Assembly (NCBI GenBank): GCA_947469885.1
Contig: CANIQT010000008.1
Location: 90,580 to 154,579 of the forward strand
Direction: 5' to 3'
Origin: Bacteroidota bacterium
GTDB lineage: Bacteria; Bacteroidota; Bacteroidia; 2-12-FULL-35-15
Length of the DNA stretch: 64,000 nt
In this document: positions 1 through 8,155 of the stretch, piece after piece
Numbering within the stretch: position 1 is the first letter of the stretch
Layout of the letters: every line of letters starts with the position of its first letter
Position numbers and translations under genes: made by a program
The notes under the pieces: model-generated
The model's database searches: none
What the model was told of the DNA's origin: nothing
What the model saw: the letters and a program-made list of their open reading frames with translations, nothing else

Positions 1-1
1 T

Positions 2-385
2 CAGTTTTTGAAAATGGTGAATTCGTGTGCTATACTTGCCGATGGCGACTTAGCATTGTTTCAACTTACTGATGTGGCTGTAAAACGTACTCCTCAAAAA
101 CACGATGGCAAACCTGCTACTCCTGTTTTTCGGTTTGATTATACCAAAGGCAGAGGAGCTTTGGGGGTGGTAATTGATAGAGTGCCTAATGTAAAAGGTT
201 ATACAATTTGGTTTGGTACAGGAGATTTTGACAAACAAACATGGAACTGGCAAAGCGGACCGCAACGCCAAGTAATAGAAGATCAAACTCCCGGTGAATT
301 ATTGAATGTGATTGTGATTGCTAACGGAACTAAAAAACAAAGCGACCCAAGTAATCCGCAAGGAGGCAATGTGCCGTTTAATTAA
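2..385 (+). CDS. C-terminal part of an unknown protein, cut by the left edge
   Basis: The frame is open to the left edge and stops with TAA at 383-385, so only the last 127 or so residues are visible and the real start lies outside. The visible part is hydrophilic with alternating beta-strand-like stretches (VFRFDYTKGRGALGVVIDR, KGYTIWFG, LLNVIVIANG). This resembles a fibronectin-type-III-like fold, as in proteins that compare groups of values, but no diagnostic motif is visible. It does not end in a T9SS sorting domain or a membrane segment. A short repeat-rich stretch separates it from ruvC, which is convergent. I do not recognise the family and assign no function. Confidence 0.6.
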   Translation, partial: QFLKMVNSCAILADGDLALFQLTDVAVKRTPQKHDGKPATPVFRFDYTKGRGALGVVIDRVPNVKGYTIWFGTGDFDKQTWNWQSGPQRQVIEDQTPGELLNVIVIANGTKKQSDPSNPQGGNVPFN

Positions 386-388
386 GTG

Positions 389-461
389 AATGATTTCAGA
401 TTACAAATTTCAGATTTCAGATTTTAAATTTGGAATTTGGAATTTGCAATTTGAAATCATT
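389..461. repeat. Heptamer-type short repeats in an imperfect palindrome
   Basis: The gap between the first gene and ruvC is made of copies of ATTTCAG and TTTGGAA-like 7-mers. The ends, 389-409 and 441-461, are imperfect inverted copies of each other (AATGATTTCA pairs with TGAAATCATT). The right arm covers the ruvC stop codon. It may fold as a hairpin between the two convergent genes. The same word family recurs near 31.4 kb and 51.45 kb. Confidence 0.6.
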
Positions 462-1011
462 TCATTTTCTTCTTCGGATTATCGTCCAGAAAGGCTTTCC
501 AGCCGCTGTACGATTTGGCAGCACTGCCTGGTTTGCGCTGAAAATGATGACACACAGCAGCTGCCAGCCCATCGGTAGCATCCAGAAATTCGGGTGTTTC
601 TTTAAAATTCAAAAGAGATTTGAGCATAGCACTCACTTGTTCTTTCGAAGCATTTCCGTTTCCGGTGATGGATTGTTTTATTTTTTTGGGAGAATATTCT
701 TGTATCGGTATGTTGCGCGACAGAGCACCTGCAATGGCCACTCCTTGTGCTCTTCCAAGCTTAAGCATGGACTGCACATTTTTACCAAAAAAGGGAGCTT
801 CTATCGAAAGTTCATCGGGTTTGTATTCATCAATTAATGAAATAGTTTTATCAAAAATCTTTTGAAGTTTGAGTGCATGGTTGTCCACTTTTTCTAATCG
901 CAACACACCCATCACAATGAGTTCCATTTTGGTTCCTTTAATATGAATCAATCCGTAACCCATAATATTGGTGCCGGGGTCGATGCCTAAAATAATTTTA
1001 TCTGTTGCCAT
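457..1011 (-). CDS. ruvC: Crossover junction endodeoxyribonuclease RuvC
   Basis: RuvC is the Holliday-junction resolvase that works with RuvAB in homologous recombination and repair. The 184-residue protein has the four conserved acidic catalytic positions of the family. D11 lies in the GIDPGT motif followed by GYG, E71 in SIEAPFF, and D144 and D147 in [14 protein letters not shown]. The length is normal for RuvC, with a slightly longer lysine-rich tail (NPKKKMK). The start ATG at 1009-1011 precedes the first beta strand by only a few residues, as expected. It is transcribed toward the left edge, convergent with the partial gene, and the stop codon lies inside a short inverted repeat. No ruvA or ruvB is nearby. 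Identification is firm. Confidence 0.95.
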   Translation of the reverse strand: MATDKIILGIDPGTNIMGYGLIHIKGTKMELIVMGVLRLEKVDNHALKLQKIFDKTISLIDEYKPDELSIEAPFFGKNVQSMLKLGRAQGVAIAGALSRNIPIQEYSPKKIKQSITGNGNASKEQVSAMLKSLLNFKETPEFLDATDGLAAAVCHHFQRKPGSAAKSYSGWKAFLDDNPKKKMK

Positions 1012-1071
1012 ACCAATTTTAACTACTGTTTTTTAGCTTCTGATAGATTTCATGTATTATAAATTTTTTTT

Positions 1072-1203
1072 AAACACATAGATACATAGAAAAAAGTAAT
1101 GATATAGTTCTTCTTCGAAGAATACACATAGCCAAGCTATGTGCTCCGATTTATCGGAGTATGAATACCCTTTTTGAAATTAAAACTATGTAACTATGTG
1201 TTT
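1072..1203. repeat. Nested inverted-repeat element (CTATGTAACTATGTG family)
   Basis: The outer arms 1072-1089 and 1186-1203 are an 18-bp inverted repeat with one mismatch. Inside lie three further palindromes: TTCTTCGAAGAA (1111-1122), CACATAGC-caa-GCTATGTG, and CTCCGAT-tt-ATCGGAG. The right arm resembles CTCTGTGTAACTCTGTG at 3452-3468, so it appears to belong to the same dispersed family as the 3.4-kb element. It lies just upstream of the membrane protein at 1261 and could form a structured leader. Confidence 0.6.
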
Positions 1204-1260
1204 AAATTTATTATCACAAGAAACCTTGTAGAACCTTTTTTTATTATCATTGCGTTTATT

Positions 1261-2220
1261 ATGGTATTGAAACCCAACAAACGTGCTTACAAAGTTATAA
1301 GTCTTTTGATTAAGACGGTGATTTTAATTGTTTCATTTTGTTACATCTGGCAAAAAATATCCATTGCCGGACACACCATTGGCTTTTTTGGCTTGCTGCA
1401 TAATCCTAACAAAAACTACCTGTTTGCGGTTTGTTTGTTGCTGTTTGTAAACTGGGGACTGGAGGCAATGAAATGGCAATTGCTAATTTCAAAATTCGAA
1501 AACATTACTTTTTTGCAATCCATGGCTTCTGTTTTTTCGGGAGTCACCATCAGCATTTTTACACCCAATAGAGTAGGGGAGTTTGCCGGCCGAATTTTTT
1601 ATTTACGAAAAGCGGATAAGTTGCAAGCAACCATATCGAGTATGATTGGCAGTTCTTTTCAGTTGCTCATCACTGTTTTGGCAGGCATTTTAGCTTATTT
1701 TATTTTACAAAACAATTACAACGATTTTTTTCAGACTTCACAATTTATATCTACTAATGCTGCGTTGGGATTAATTTTTTGTGCGGTTTTATTTGTTGGA
1801 GTTCTTGTTTTTATTTACCTAAAACGAAACAAACAATTTGCAAAATATAAAAAATACATTGAAGTGCTGTCAATGTATTCCCTATCCGAATTGCTTGTTG
1901 TTGGTGGATTGTCGCTGTTTAGATATGCGGTGTTTTCGTTTCAATATTATTTGGTGTTAAAATTATTTGGAGTTAATGCAGGAACAACTATTTTCTTTTC
2001 GCTCATCGCGCTCACCTTTTTTGTTACCTCAGTTATCCCTACTTTTGCACTCACCGAAATAGCAGTGCGAGGAGCAACAGCCGTTTATTTTTTCGGAACC
2101 TTGTATCCCGATTCCACTGCCATTGTTGCTGCATCGCTGTTGTTGTGGATTATCAATCTTGGCGTTCCGGCTTTGGCAGGAGGAATATTTATTTGGAAAC
2201 TCAAATTTTTTAAAGAATAA
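1261..2220 (+). CDS. Flippase-like membrane protein, LPG-synthase transmembrane family
   Basis: This is a roughly 319-residue integral membrane protein of the lysylphosphatidylglycerol-synthase TM (UPF0104) type. Stand-alone members are thought to move or handle lipid-linked substrates in the cytoplasmic membrane. It has about eight hydrophobic segments. The family signature TPNRVGEFAGR (compare PxRxGE) follows an amphipathic stretch with conserved WGLEAMKWQ. I chose the ATG at 1261 (MVLKPNKR). The frame is open upstream to 1174, but that extension overlaps an inverted-repeat element and is unlikely to be translated. The stop is 2 nt before the ATG of a family 2 glycosyltransferase, so the two are almost certainly one operon and probably one pathway for a lipid or glycolipid. 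The substrate cannot be read from the sequence. Confidence 0.75.
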   Translation: MVLKPNKRAYKVISLLIKTVILIVSFCYIWQKISIAGHTIGFFGLLHNPNKNYLFAVCLLLFVNWGLEAMKWQLLISKFENITFLQSMASVFSGVTISIFTPNRVGEFAGRIFYLRKADKLQATISSMIGSSFQLLITVLAGILAYFILQNNYNDFFQTSQFISTNAALGLIFCAVLFVGVLVFIYLKRNKQFAKYKKYIEVLSMYSLSELLVVGGLSLFRYAVFSFQYYLVLKLFGVNAGTTIFFSLIALTFFVTSVIPTFALTEIAVRGATAVYFFGTLYPDSTAIVAASLLLWIINLGVPALAGGIFIWKLKFFKE

Positions 2221-2222
2221 AA

Positions 2223-3377
2223 ATGAACTTGGTGGTAGAAATAATTACAGGCATTGCCATTTTGCTGGGGTTGATTTATACAATAATGATTGGAATGTTT
2301 TGTGTGGGTTGGATGATGACTAAACCTAAATTTGACAGTGCAAAAGAGGATGTTTTTGTAAGCATTATTATTCCGGTTAGAGATGAAGAAGATACCATTG
2401 ATATGGTACTGGATGATTTGATAATTCAGGGATATGACAAAACGATGTTTGAAATAATTATTGTTGATGATGGTTCAACAGATGAAACGGTGGAGGTAAT
2501 TAAAGATTTTTTTGATACTGAAAATAATATTAAAGTGATTGTAAATAATGGTTCGGGGAAAAAAGATGCTATAACAACTGCTATGAAAATTGCTAAAGGC
2601 GAATTGATTATTACTACAGATGCTGATTGCAGCAGGGGTGAGAATTGGATTCAGGACATAGTTTATTTTTATCGTGAAACACATGCTAAAATGATAGTGT
2701 CGCCTGTTTTTATTGAATACGATACCCCCCTTTTTAGTAAAATGCAATCCCTCGAATTTATGTCGCTGGTTGCAAGTGGAGGAGGGGCTTTGTATTTCGA
2801 AAATGCAATACTGTGCAATGGGGCTAATTTGGCTTATACCAAACAGGTGTGGGAAGAAGTAAATGGGTTTGAAGGGGTTGAACAAACAGCAACGGGCGAT
2901 GATGTGTTGCTGATGTATAAAATTAAAGAAAAATATCCTGATGGAATTAAATTTTTGAAAAGTCTTTCTGCTACAGTTATTACAGAAGCTAAGCCAACTC
3001 TAAAAGAATTTTTTAATCAACGAAAACGATGGGCTTCCAAACCATTTGGTATGTTGAATACAGAAACAAAAATTGTTTCGCTGGTTGTTTATTTCTTTAG
3101 TTTTTTTATTTTGTTGTTGCTGGATATTGGGTGCTTTTATCCCAATATCAATTTCTTTGAATACCCTGTTATTAAAATTTGTATTCTTCTTTTCGCAGTC
3201 AAATGTGTGATTGATTTTTTGTTATTACTTTTAGCAACCATATTTTTTGAAGAAAAAAAATTATTGATTTGGTTTTTGCCCATGCAAATTATTTATTTGT
3301 TTTATGTGGTAATAACTGGTTTTTCGGGACTCAGTAAAAAATACGAATGGAAAGGAAGAATAATAAATGAGAAGTGA
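2223..3377 (+). CDS. Membrane-anchored family 2 glycosyltransferase
   Basis: This 384-residue GT-A enzyme has one N-terminal membrane segment (about residues 5-30) and two or three C-terminal segments, like processive or lipid-linked GT2 enzymes. Visible motifs are SIIIPVRDEE at the start of the nucleotide-binding fold, VDDGSTD (D82, D83), the metal-binding TTDADC (D133 and D135), TGDDVLL as the likely catalytic-base loop, and QRKRW, a Q/RxxRW motif. These are known hallmarks of GT2 proteins that transfer sugars from UDP or GDP donors. It is translationally close to the upstream flippase-like gene (2-nt gap), which suggests a joint role in making a surface glycan or glycolipid. Sugar specificity is not predictable. 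Confidence 0.85.
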   Translation: MNLVVEIITGIAILLGLIYTIMIGMFCVGWMMTKPKFDSAKEDVFVSIIIPVRDEEDTIDMVLDDLIIQGYDKTMFEIIIVDDGSTDETVEVIKDFFDTENNIKVIVNNGSGKKDAITTAMKIAKGELIITTDADCSRGENWIQDIVYFYRETHAKMIVSPVFIEYDTPLFSKMQSLEFMSLVASGGGALYFENAILCNGANLAYTKQVWEEVNGFEGVEQTATGDDVLLMYKIKEKYPDGIKFLKSLSATVITEAKPTLKEFFNQRKRWASKPFGMLNTETKIVSLVVYFFSFFILLLLDIGCFYPNINFFEYPVIKICILLFAVKCVIDFLLLLLATIFFEEKKLLIWFLPMQIIYLFYVVITGFSGLSKKYEWKGRIINEK

Positions 3378-3390
3378 TAAATGGAAAATA

Positions 3391-3495
3391 GTTTATTACA
3401 CAGAGGAAAGCAGAGAATACACAGAGAACCACGGAGAAAAAAAATTAAAAACTCTGTGTAACTCTGTGACTTCTCCTTTTTAACTCTGTGTAACA
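3391..3495. repeat. Intergenic inverted repeat (ACACAGAG / CTCTGTGT family)
   Basis: Copies of TTACACAGAG-like words at 3396-3430 face CTCTGTGTAACTCTGTG and another CTCTGTGTAAC at 3451-3494. They form an imperfect hairpin with an A-rich loop between the glycosyltransferase and the ABC permease. The same layout, with TATG replacing TCTG, is present at 1072-1203. Confidence 0.6.
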
Positions 3496-3514
3496 AAAAA
3501 CAGTTAACAATTTA

Positions 3515-4753
3515 ATGAGTAATAAAAATAGTACATCACAATCGCTTTCATCTCTTGCATGGCAACGTTTGAAAAAAAACAAATTGTCGATGTTCGGCCT
3601 GATTTTGATTTTTGTATTTGTAATCATTGCAGTGTTGGGTTTCCTCATCACTCCCGATAGCACACCCGATGCTAACGAGCAGATATTGGAAATTTCGAAA
3701 AAGCCACCCGGATTTTCTGTTCAAATGTTGATGATGAAAAAAAATGAAGAAACACATCATGTTAATTTTATTTCCAAAATGCTGTATGGTCAAATTTCTG
3801 ACTATCGGGCAATACCTCTTTCTGAATATCGTTTCGAAGGAAGTGATGTGGTGTATAAAGAATTTACAAATGGCAAAAATCATTTGACGTTTGAAAAGCG
3901 AGTGAACATGGCAGATGTAGTGTATGCGCTCGAGCAAAACACAACCCCTGAAAACAGATATGGAACAAGGGAAATAGAATTTCATGAATTGGGTAAAGAT
4001 TCGCGTACTCAAAAAACAATCATCGAATTGCAAAACGAAATAATTAAAAACAACATCGTTACCAAAAAGTACATGTTAGGAACCGACCTTGCCGGGCGCG
4101 ATTTACTGAGCCGATTAATGATTGGCACTCGTGTTTCGTTTGCTGTAGGTTTTATTTCTGTTTTTATTTCACTGTTAATTGGTGTGCTGATGGGTGCACT
4201 AGCAGGGTATTACAGAGGTAAGTTGGATAATATTATCATTTGGGTAATAAATGTGGTGTGGAGCATTCCTACTTTGCTGTTAGTAATTGCAATTACCCTG
4301 GCACTCGGAAAAGGTTTCTGGCAGGTGTTTGTAGCGGTAGGGTTAACCATGTGGGTAGAAGTTGCGCGTGTTATTCGCGGACAAGTAATGAGTATCAGGG
4401 AAAAAGAATTTGTGGAAGCAGCTCGTGCATTGGGCTTTTCCGACTTTAGAATTATTGTAAAACAAATATTGCCAAACGTGATGGGACCGGTTATAGTTAT
4501 CTCAGCGGCTAATTTTGCTTCTGCTATTTTGATTGAAGCAGGATTGAGTTTTTTAGGTATTGGGGCTCAACCTCCAACTGCTTCTTGGGGAGAAATGATA
4601 AATGCGCATCGTGGGTTTATTATTGGCAATTCACCTTATCTGGCTATTCTGCCTGGTATTGCTATTATGCTCATGGTGCTTTCGTTTGTATTGTTGGGCA
4701 ATGGTTTGCGCGATGCACTCGATACTAAGTTAAAAGACAGCGCTATGATTTAA
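3515..4753 (+). CDS. Peptide/nickel-type ABC transporter permease (OppC/DppC family)
   Basis: This 412-residue inner-membrane permease belongs to the OppC/DppC family of oligopeptide importers. TM1 is at about residues 25-46. The family block LGTDLAGRDLLSRLMIGTRVSF starts near residue 188, and the remaining five TM segments follow. The EAA loop that contacts the ATPase reads EFVEAARALGFSDF. The family signature LSFLGIGAQPP-ASWGEM is intact. Odd feature: about 140 mostly charged residues (roughly 47-186) lie between TM1 and the GTDxxGRD block, much more than in E. coli DppC, as a periplasmic insertion. No OppB, OppA or ATPase gene is next to it, so partners must be elsewhere. Confidence 0.9.
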   Translation: MSNKNSTSQSLSSLAWQRLKKNKLSMFGLILIFVFVIIAVLGFLITPDSTPDANEQILEISKKPPGFSVQMLMMKKNEETHHVNFISKMLYGQISDYRAIPLSEYRFEGSDVVYKEFTNGKNHLTFEKRVNMADVVYALEQNTTPENRYGTREIEFHELGKDSRTQKTIIELQNEIIKNNIVTKKYMLGTDLAGRDLLSRLMIGTRVSFAVGFISVFISLLIGVLMGALAGYYRGKLDNIIIWVINVVWSIPTLLLVIAITLALGKGFWQVFVAVGLTMWVEVARVIRGQVMSIREKEFVEAARALGFSDFRIIVKQILPNVMGPVIVISAANFASAILIEAGLSFLGIGAQPPTASWGEMINAHRGFIIGNSPYLAILPGIAIMLMVLSFVLLGNGLRDALDTKLKDSAMI

Positions 4754-4775
4754 ATAAAAAGTTTTAGAATTATAT

Positions 4776-6344
4776 ATGAGAGTTTGGTTTTGTGTTATGT
4801 TTGTTTTGTTTGTGAATAATCTTGTTCTTGCTCAACCAGTCGTGGAGATGGTTCAAGGACCCAGATTAAAAGCTCCTACCGGTTTGGTTGTTACCAAAAT
4901 TATTGGGCAAGACGAAAGTAGTTTTTATGTAAGGCGTGGTGATAAGCCATGGGATTGTTTTATTGATAAGTTTGATAAAAAATCGTTAAAGCTAAAAAGG
5001 TCAATTAAAGTTAAATTGTTGCAGCCCTTGGAGTTTTTCTATGAATTGCAAAATGAAACGGTTTTTGAAGTATCAAATGGAGGTATTATGATGGTGTTTG
5101 ATTTGTGGGATAAAGAAGGACCTAAAAAAGTGTTGTATGTTCAAAAAATTGATAAAAATGGAAATGTGTCGGGCACGCGAAACGAGTTGAATACTTTCCA
5201 TTGCAAAACTGCAGGTGCTGTTGCCAAAACAAATTACAGTTGCAAATTTACTCCCGACAAAACTAAGTTTGTTGTGAAACTTTCGGGAGATAAAGATTAC
5301 CTACCCATGCAAACATTAACGTGTTATGATACTCAAACTGAAAAAGCCATTTTTACCAAGAGTATAGAATCAGAGTATAATGGTGCAGAAATAAAAAAAA
5401 TAATTCTGGACAGAGTAGAGAATAACGGGGATACCTATTTTCATTTTTATACAGGAACAGATAAAGCAAAAAATCAAAAAGTATATTATACAGTAATCAA
5501 AGCTGATGGAAGCAGGTTCGAAGAAATAACAGATGAAAAAACTTTTAAGGAAGAGGATAAAATAAGGTTGTCGGGTGCTGACCTTAGAACCAAAGAAAAA
5601 TTTGTTACCGCAGGTGTGTATGTCGAAAGACTTGGAAAAGCATATAATAAAAAAAGAGGGAATGAATTGAAAATTGGAGTTTATATGGGTATTACTGATA
5701 ATACAACTGGAAAGATAACCACTCGTAATTACACCTTGATGCCCGAAGAGATAACTAAAAAACTAACGTATAAATTAAAAGAAGGTGATGATGAAAATGT
5801 TTATCCTGGCGAAAAACAGCTTGTTGCTAAGCGACTGGTGAAGATGAATGATAACTATTACTTAATAATTGAGCACCAATATGTCATAAAAATACATCAA
5901 GAAGGAGTTTCGGATAGAGATAAAAAAAGAGTTGAAATTAATCGCGAATTGATGGTGGTACAATTTGATAAGGAAGGAGTATTTAAATGGATGAAAATTA
6001 TTCCTAAATATACTGCAAACGGAGGAGATTTTGATATGATAAGAAGGGATGGTAAGATTTATTTCCTTTACCTCGAAAGTCCTAAAAATGCAGCGTTCGA
6101 CATTGTTCATTATCCTGACATTAATGATTATGAAGTGACAAAAGAAACAACAAATAATATAGTATGTACCTCAATTGATGAAGCAGGAGTGGTTGAAAAG
6201 CATGTGGTTGGGCAAAACAAAATACGACAGTTTTATTATGTGCCACGAAACATTAATTTGTTTCAGGACGAAGAAAAAACAGTTTTGATTGGTTCGTTTT
6301 CTACTGGCACCAAAGCTAAGTTTGGTACAATTATTTTTCATTAA
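4776..6344 (+). CDS. Secreted protein of unknown function, paralogue of the 57966 gene
   Basis: The 522-residue protein begins with a signal peptide (MRVWFCVMFVLFVNNLVLAQ). The body is rich in beta-strand patterns, with no catalytic motif I recognise and no T9SS sorting domain. The C-terminal third clearly matches the protein at 57966-59510: NYYLIIEHQY, GVFKWMKIIPK, KIYFLYLESPKNA, NNIVCTSID and KFGTIIFH line up with VYFIAENNY, VVWMKVIPK, KMYIVYLDHPKNA, PNVVCVSID and KFGTLVFQ. It starts 22 nt after the ABC permease stop and is followed 63 nt later by another secreted unknown, so co-expression is likely. A periplasmic or outer-membrane-associated scaffold, possibly propeller-like, is a guess. 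Confidence 0.7.
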   Translation: MRVWFCVMFVLFVNNLVLAQPVVEMVQGPRLKAPTGLVVTKIIGQDESSFYVRRGDKPWDCFIDKFDKKSLKLKRSIKVKLLQPLEFFYELQNETVFEVSNGGIMMVFDLWDKEGPKKVLYVQKIDKNGNVSGTRNELNTFHCKTAGAVAKTNYSCKFTPDKTKFVVKLSGDKDYLPMQTLTCYDTQTEKAIFTKSIESEYNGAEIKKIILDRVENNGDTYFHFYTGTDKAKNQKVYYTVIKADGSRFEEITDEKTFKEEDKIRLSGADLRTKEKFVTAGVYVERLGKAYNKKRGNELKIGVYMGITDNTTGKITTRNYTLMPEEITKKLTYKLKEGDDENVYPGEKQLVAKRLVKMNDNYYLIIEHQYVIKIHQEGVSDRDKKRVEINRELMVVQFDKEGVFKWMKIIPKYTANGGDFDMIRRDGKIYFLYLESPKNAAFDIVHYPDINDYEVTKETTNNIVCTSIDEAGVVEKHVVGQNKIRQFYYVPRNINLFQDEEKTVLIGSFSTGTKAKFGTIIFH

Positions 6345-6407
6345 ATCGCTGTTACCAAAGCAAAATAACTGTAATTTCGTTCCTAAAAATTTTTTAAAAC
6401 AATAACC

Positions 6408-8123
6408 ATGAAAAAGTTTTTTATCTGTGTTTCCTTACTGTTGTCTGTGTCTGTGGCATTTGGTCAAAAAGAAAAGCCACAACCAAAACCTAAACCCGAA
6501 AAAATGGCACCAAAAGCCAAAGTGCCTAAGGGAGAGGAAACCATCCAATTAAGTAAGCCAATGACTGAGCCTGAATTTTGGACCAAACTTTTGCAAATGC
6601 AAAGTGGATATACTTTGTTATTTGAAATGAGCGAAAAGGATGGAATGAAAGTATCCGTGTTTGACGATAAGCATAAAATGGCGAACGTAAAACCCATCAC
6701 TTATTCGTATGTGGATAAGAAAATGAACAATTCGGATGTCCTTGGCATTTATGAAATAAACAAACAGGCAGTGGTTTTTGTTCAGCAATATGGAAAACCA
6801 AACCCAATGCTGATTAGAGTAATAATAGATCCTAAAACTGGAAAGTTGGTGAGTGAAGAAGTGATTGCAAATTTGCCAGAAATGGACCCACCAAAAGGTG
6901 ATCTGGCAGGTACAGGCGATGTAAATGTGTCACGGTTTTATGTGAACAAAGATAATTCGACCGATAACTATACCGTGGTTACTTATAATGACCTTGCAGA
7001 AGAAACAAGTAAAAAAATTGAAGTAGTAACGTATGACGGAACCAATAAAGAATTGGTACGTGCTTTTTATAATTGCCCTGAGGATTATAAATATCTGCGT
7101 TTTATGAATGCTTATAATTATGGTGGACCTTTTACTTATCTTGCCGTATATTGCTACAACACTGTAAAACCGGGTTCTGATGATTCTAGGATTTATATAT
7201 CAAGAATTAAAGTGGGTAACCCGCAATTTAAAAACATTGAACTTCGTTACACCGATTATTTTGAATATACCAAATGCGAAATGTCGTTTAACAAAAAGTC
7301 GGGATTGCTTAATTTTATTTTCTTCACTTCGGCTTACGATAAGATGCACAAGAACACCATTCGAAACTTTTTTCTGCCAGTTCATCCCGAAGGTTTTAAA
7401 CTGGATTCTGTATTTGATATTCCTTTTAGTAAAGTAAACGACTATGCAAAAGCTAAGATGGGATATAAAAAAGATTTTCTTCCAACCGTGATGGATGTTT
7501 ATTTGGATGATGATGGAAATTATCACGCCCTGCTTCAAAGAGTTGATATGCTAACTTCATATCCAGTTAATACTCCTGTTTATAATTTGAAATTAGATGA
7601 TTGGGGATACGAAGTTTTTGATAATACAGGAGTTGAAATTTCAGGAACGTTTTTTAGTTTGCACTGCGATGTGGATGGAATAAATGCGTTGGAAACAGGT
7701 GCTACCTTCCGATACATGGAAGCTAAAAGTGGGTACAAACCAGCTGACAGGTTGCAGTCGGTTGATAAATTAAAACATTGGTACAAAACGTTGGATATGA
7801 TTTATTCTTCGAAAACAAATCTTGTTTTTATGAATGATAAAAAAGAAAACATTAGTTTGCCGAGAGGTAAAAAAGGAGATGCTGTTAAAAATATGGATGG
7901 TGCCACTTCTTGCTATTATAAGATAGATAACGATGGTTCGGTTACGAAAGAATTTTTGTTTGGCAAACCAAAAGCCATGAACGATTTAAAGTATTGTAAT
8001 TTTTATGCTTCGAGTTTTGAACCAATATCAAATATGTATACCACCATAATGACCGATGGAGCGCAAGGTGGCAAAGCGTTTGTAGTTTGGATAAAAATGG
8101 GACCATTTGTTAGTACTCAATAA
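6408..8123 (+). CDS. Secreted protein of unknown function with Pro/Lys-rich N-terminus
   Basis: The 571-residue protein has a signal peptide (MKKFFICVSLLLSVSVAFGQ) followed by a Lys/Pro-rich linker (KEKPQPKPKPEK). The remainder is beta-rich and hydrophilic, with no recognised domain, no sorting signal and no membrane segment. It resembles the upstream 522-residue protein in size, composition and strand pattern (long stretches describing FxxxVxxNKD-like turns). Position-by-position similarity is weak, so common ancestry is only possible. It is in line with its upstream neighbour (63-nt gap, with a TAATTTCG near-match to the -7 element) and followed by the PASTA protein. No function can be given. 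Confidence 0.65.
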   Translation: MKKFFICVSLLLSVSVAFGQKEKPQPKPKPEKMAPKAKVPKGEETIQLSKPMTEPEFWTKLLQMQSGYTLLFEMSEKDGMKVSVFDDKHKMANVKPITYSYVDKKMNNSDVLGIYEINKQAVVFVQQYGKPNPMLIRVIIDPKTGKLVSEEVIANLPEMDPPKGDLAGTGDVNVSRFYVNKDNSTDNYTVVTYNDLAEETSKKIEVVTYDGTNKELVRAFYNCPEDYKYLRFMNAYNYGGPFTYLAVYCYNTVKPGSDDSRIYISRIKVGNPQFKNIELRYTDYFEYTKCEMSFNKKSGLLNFIFFTSAYDKMHKNTIRNFFLPVHPEGFKLDSVFDIPFSKVNDYAKAKMGYKKDFLPTVMDVYLDDDGNYHALLQRVDMLTSYPVNTPVYNLKLDDWGYEVFDNTGVEISGTFFSLHCDVDGINALETGATFRYMEAKSGYKPADRLQSVDKLKHWYKTLDMIYSSKTNLVFMNDKKENISLPRGKKGDAVKNMDGATSCYYKIDNDGSVTKEFLFGKPKAMNDLKYCNFYASSFEPISNMYTTIMTDGAQGGKAFVVWIKMGPFVSTQ

Positions 8124-8155
8124 TTTGTTCGTTATTCAGCAATAAAATAATTTTG
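8124..8155 (+). promoter_or_regulatory. Bacteroidota-type promoter TTTG-N20-TAATTTTG
   Basis: TTTG at 8124-8127 and TAATTTTG at 8148-8155, 20 nt apart, match the Bacteroidota -33/-7 consensus exactly. The final G is the first base of the GTG proposed as start of the PASTA gene, which creates a conflict discussed in the findings. Confidence 0.5.

Noticed and set aside
430..865. Plus-strand frames over ruvC
   Set aside because: RuvC on the minus strand has all catalytic motifs; the plus frames have no recognisable protein features.
1174..1260. Extended start of the flippase-like protein
   Set aside because: The upstream codons overlap an inverted-repeat element and the ATG at 1261 gives a normal family N-terminus.
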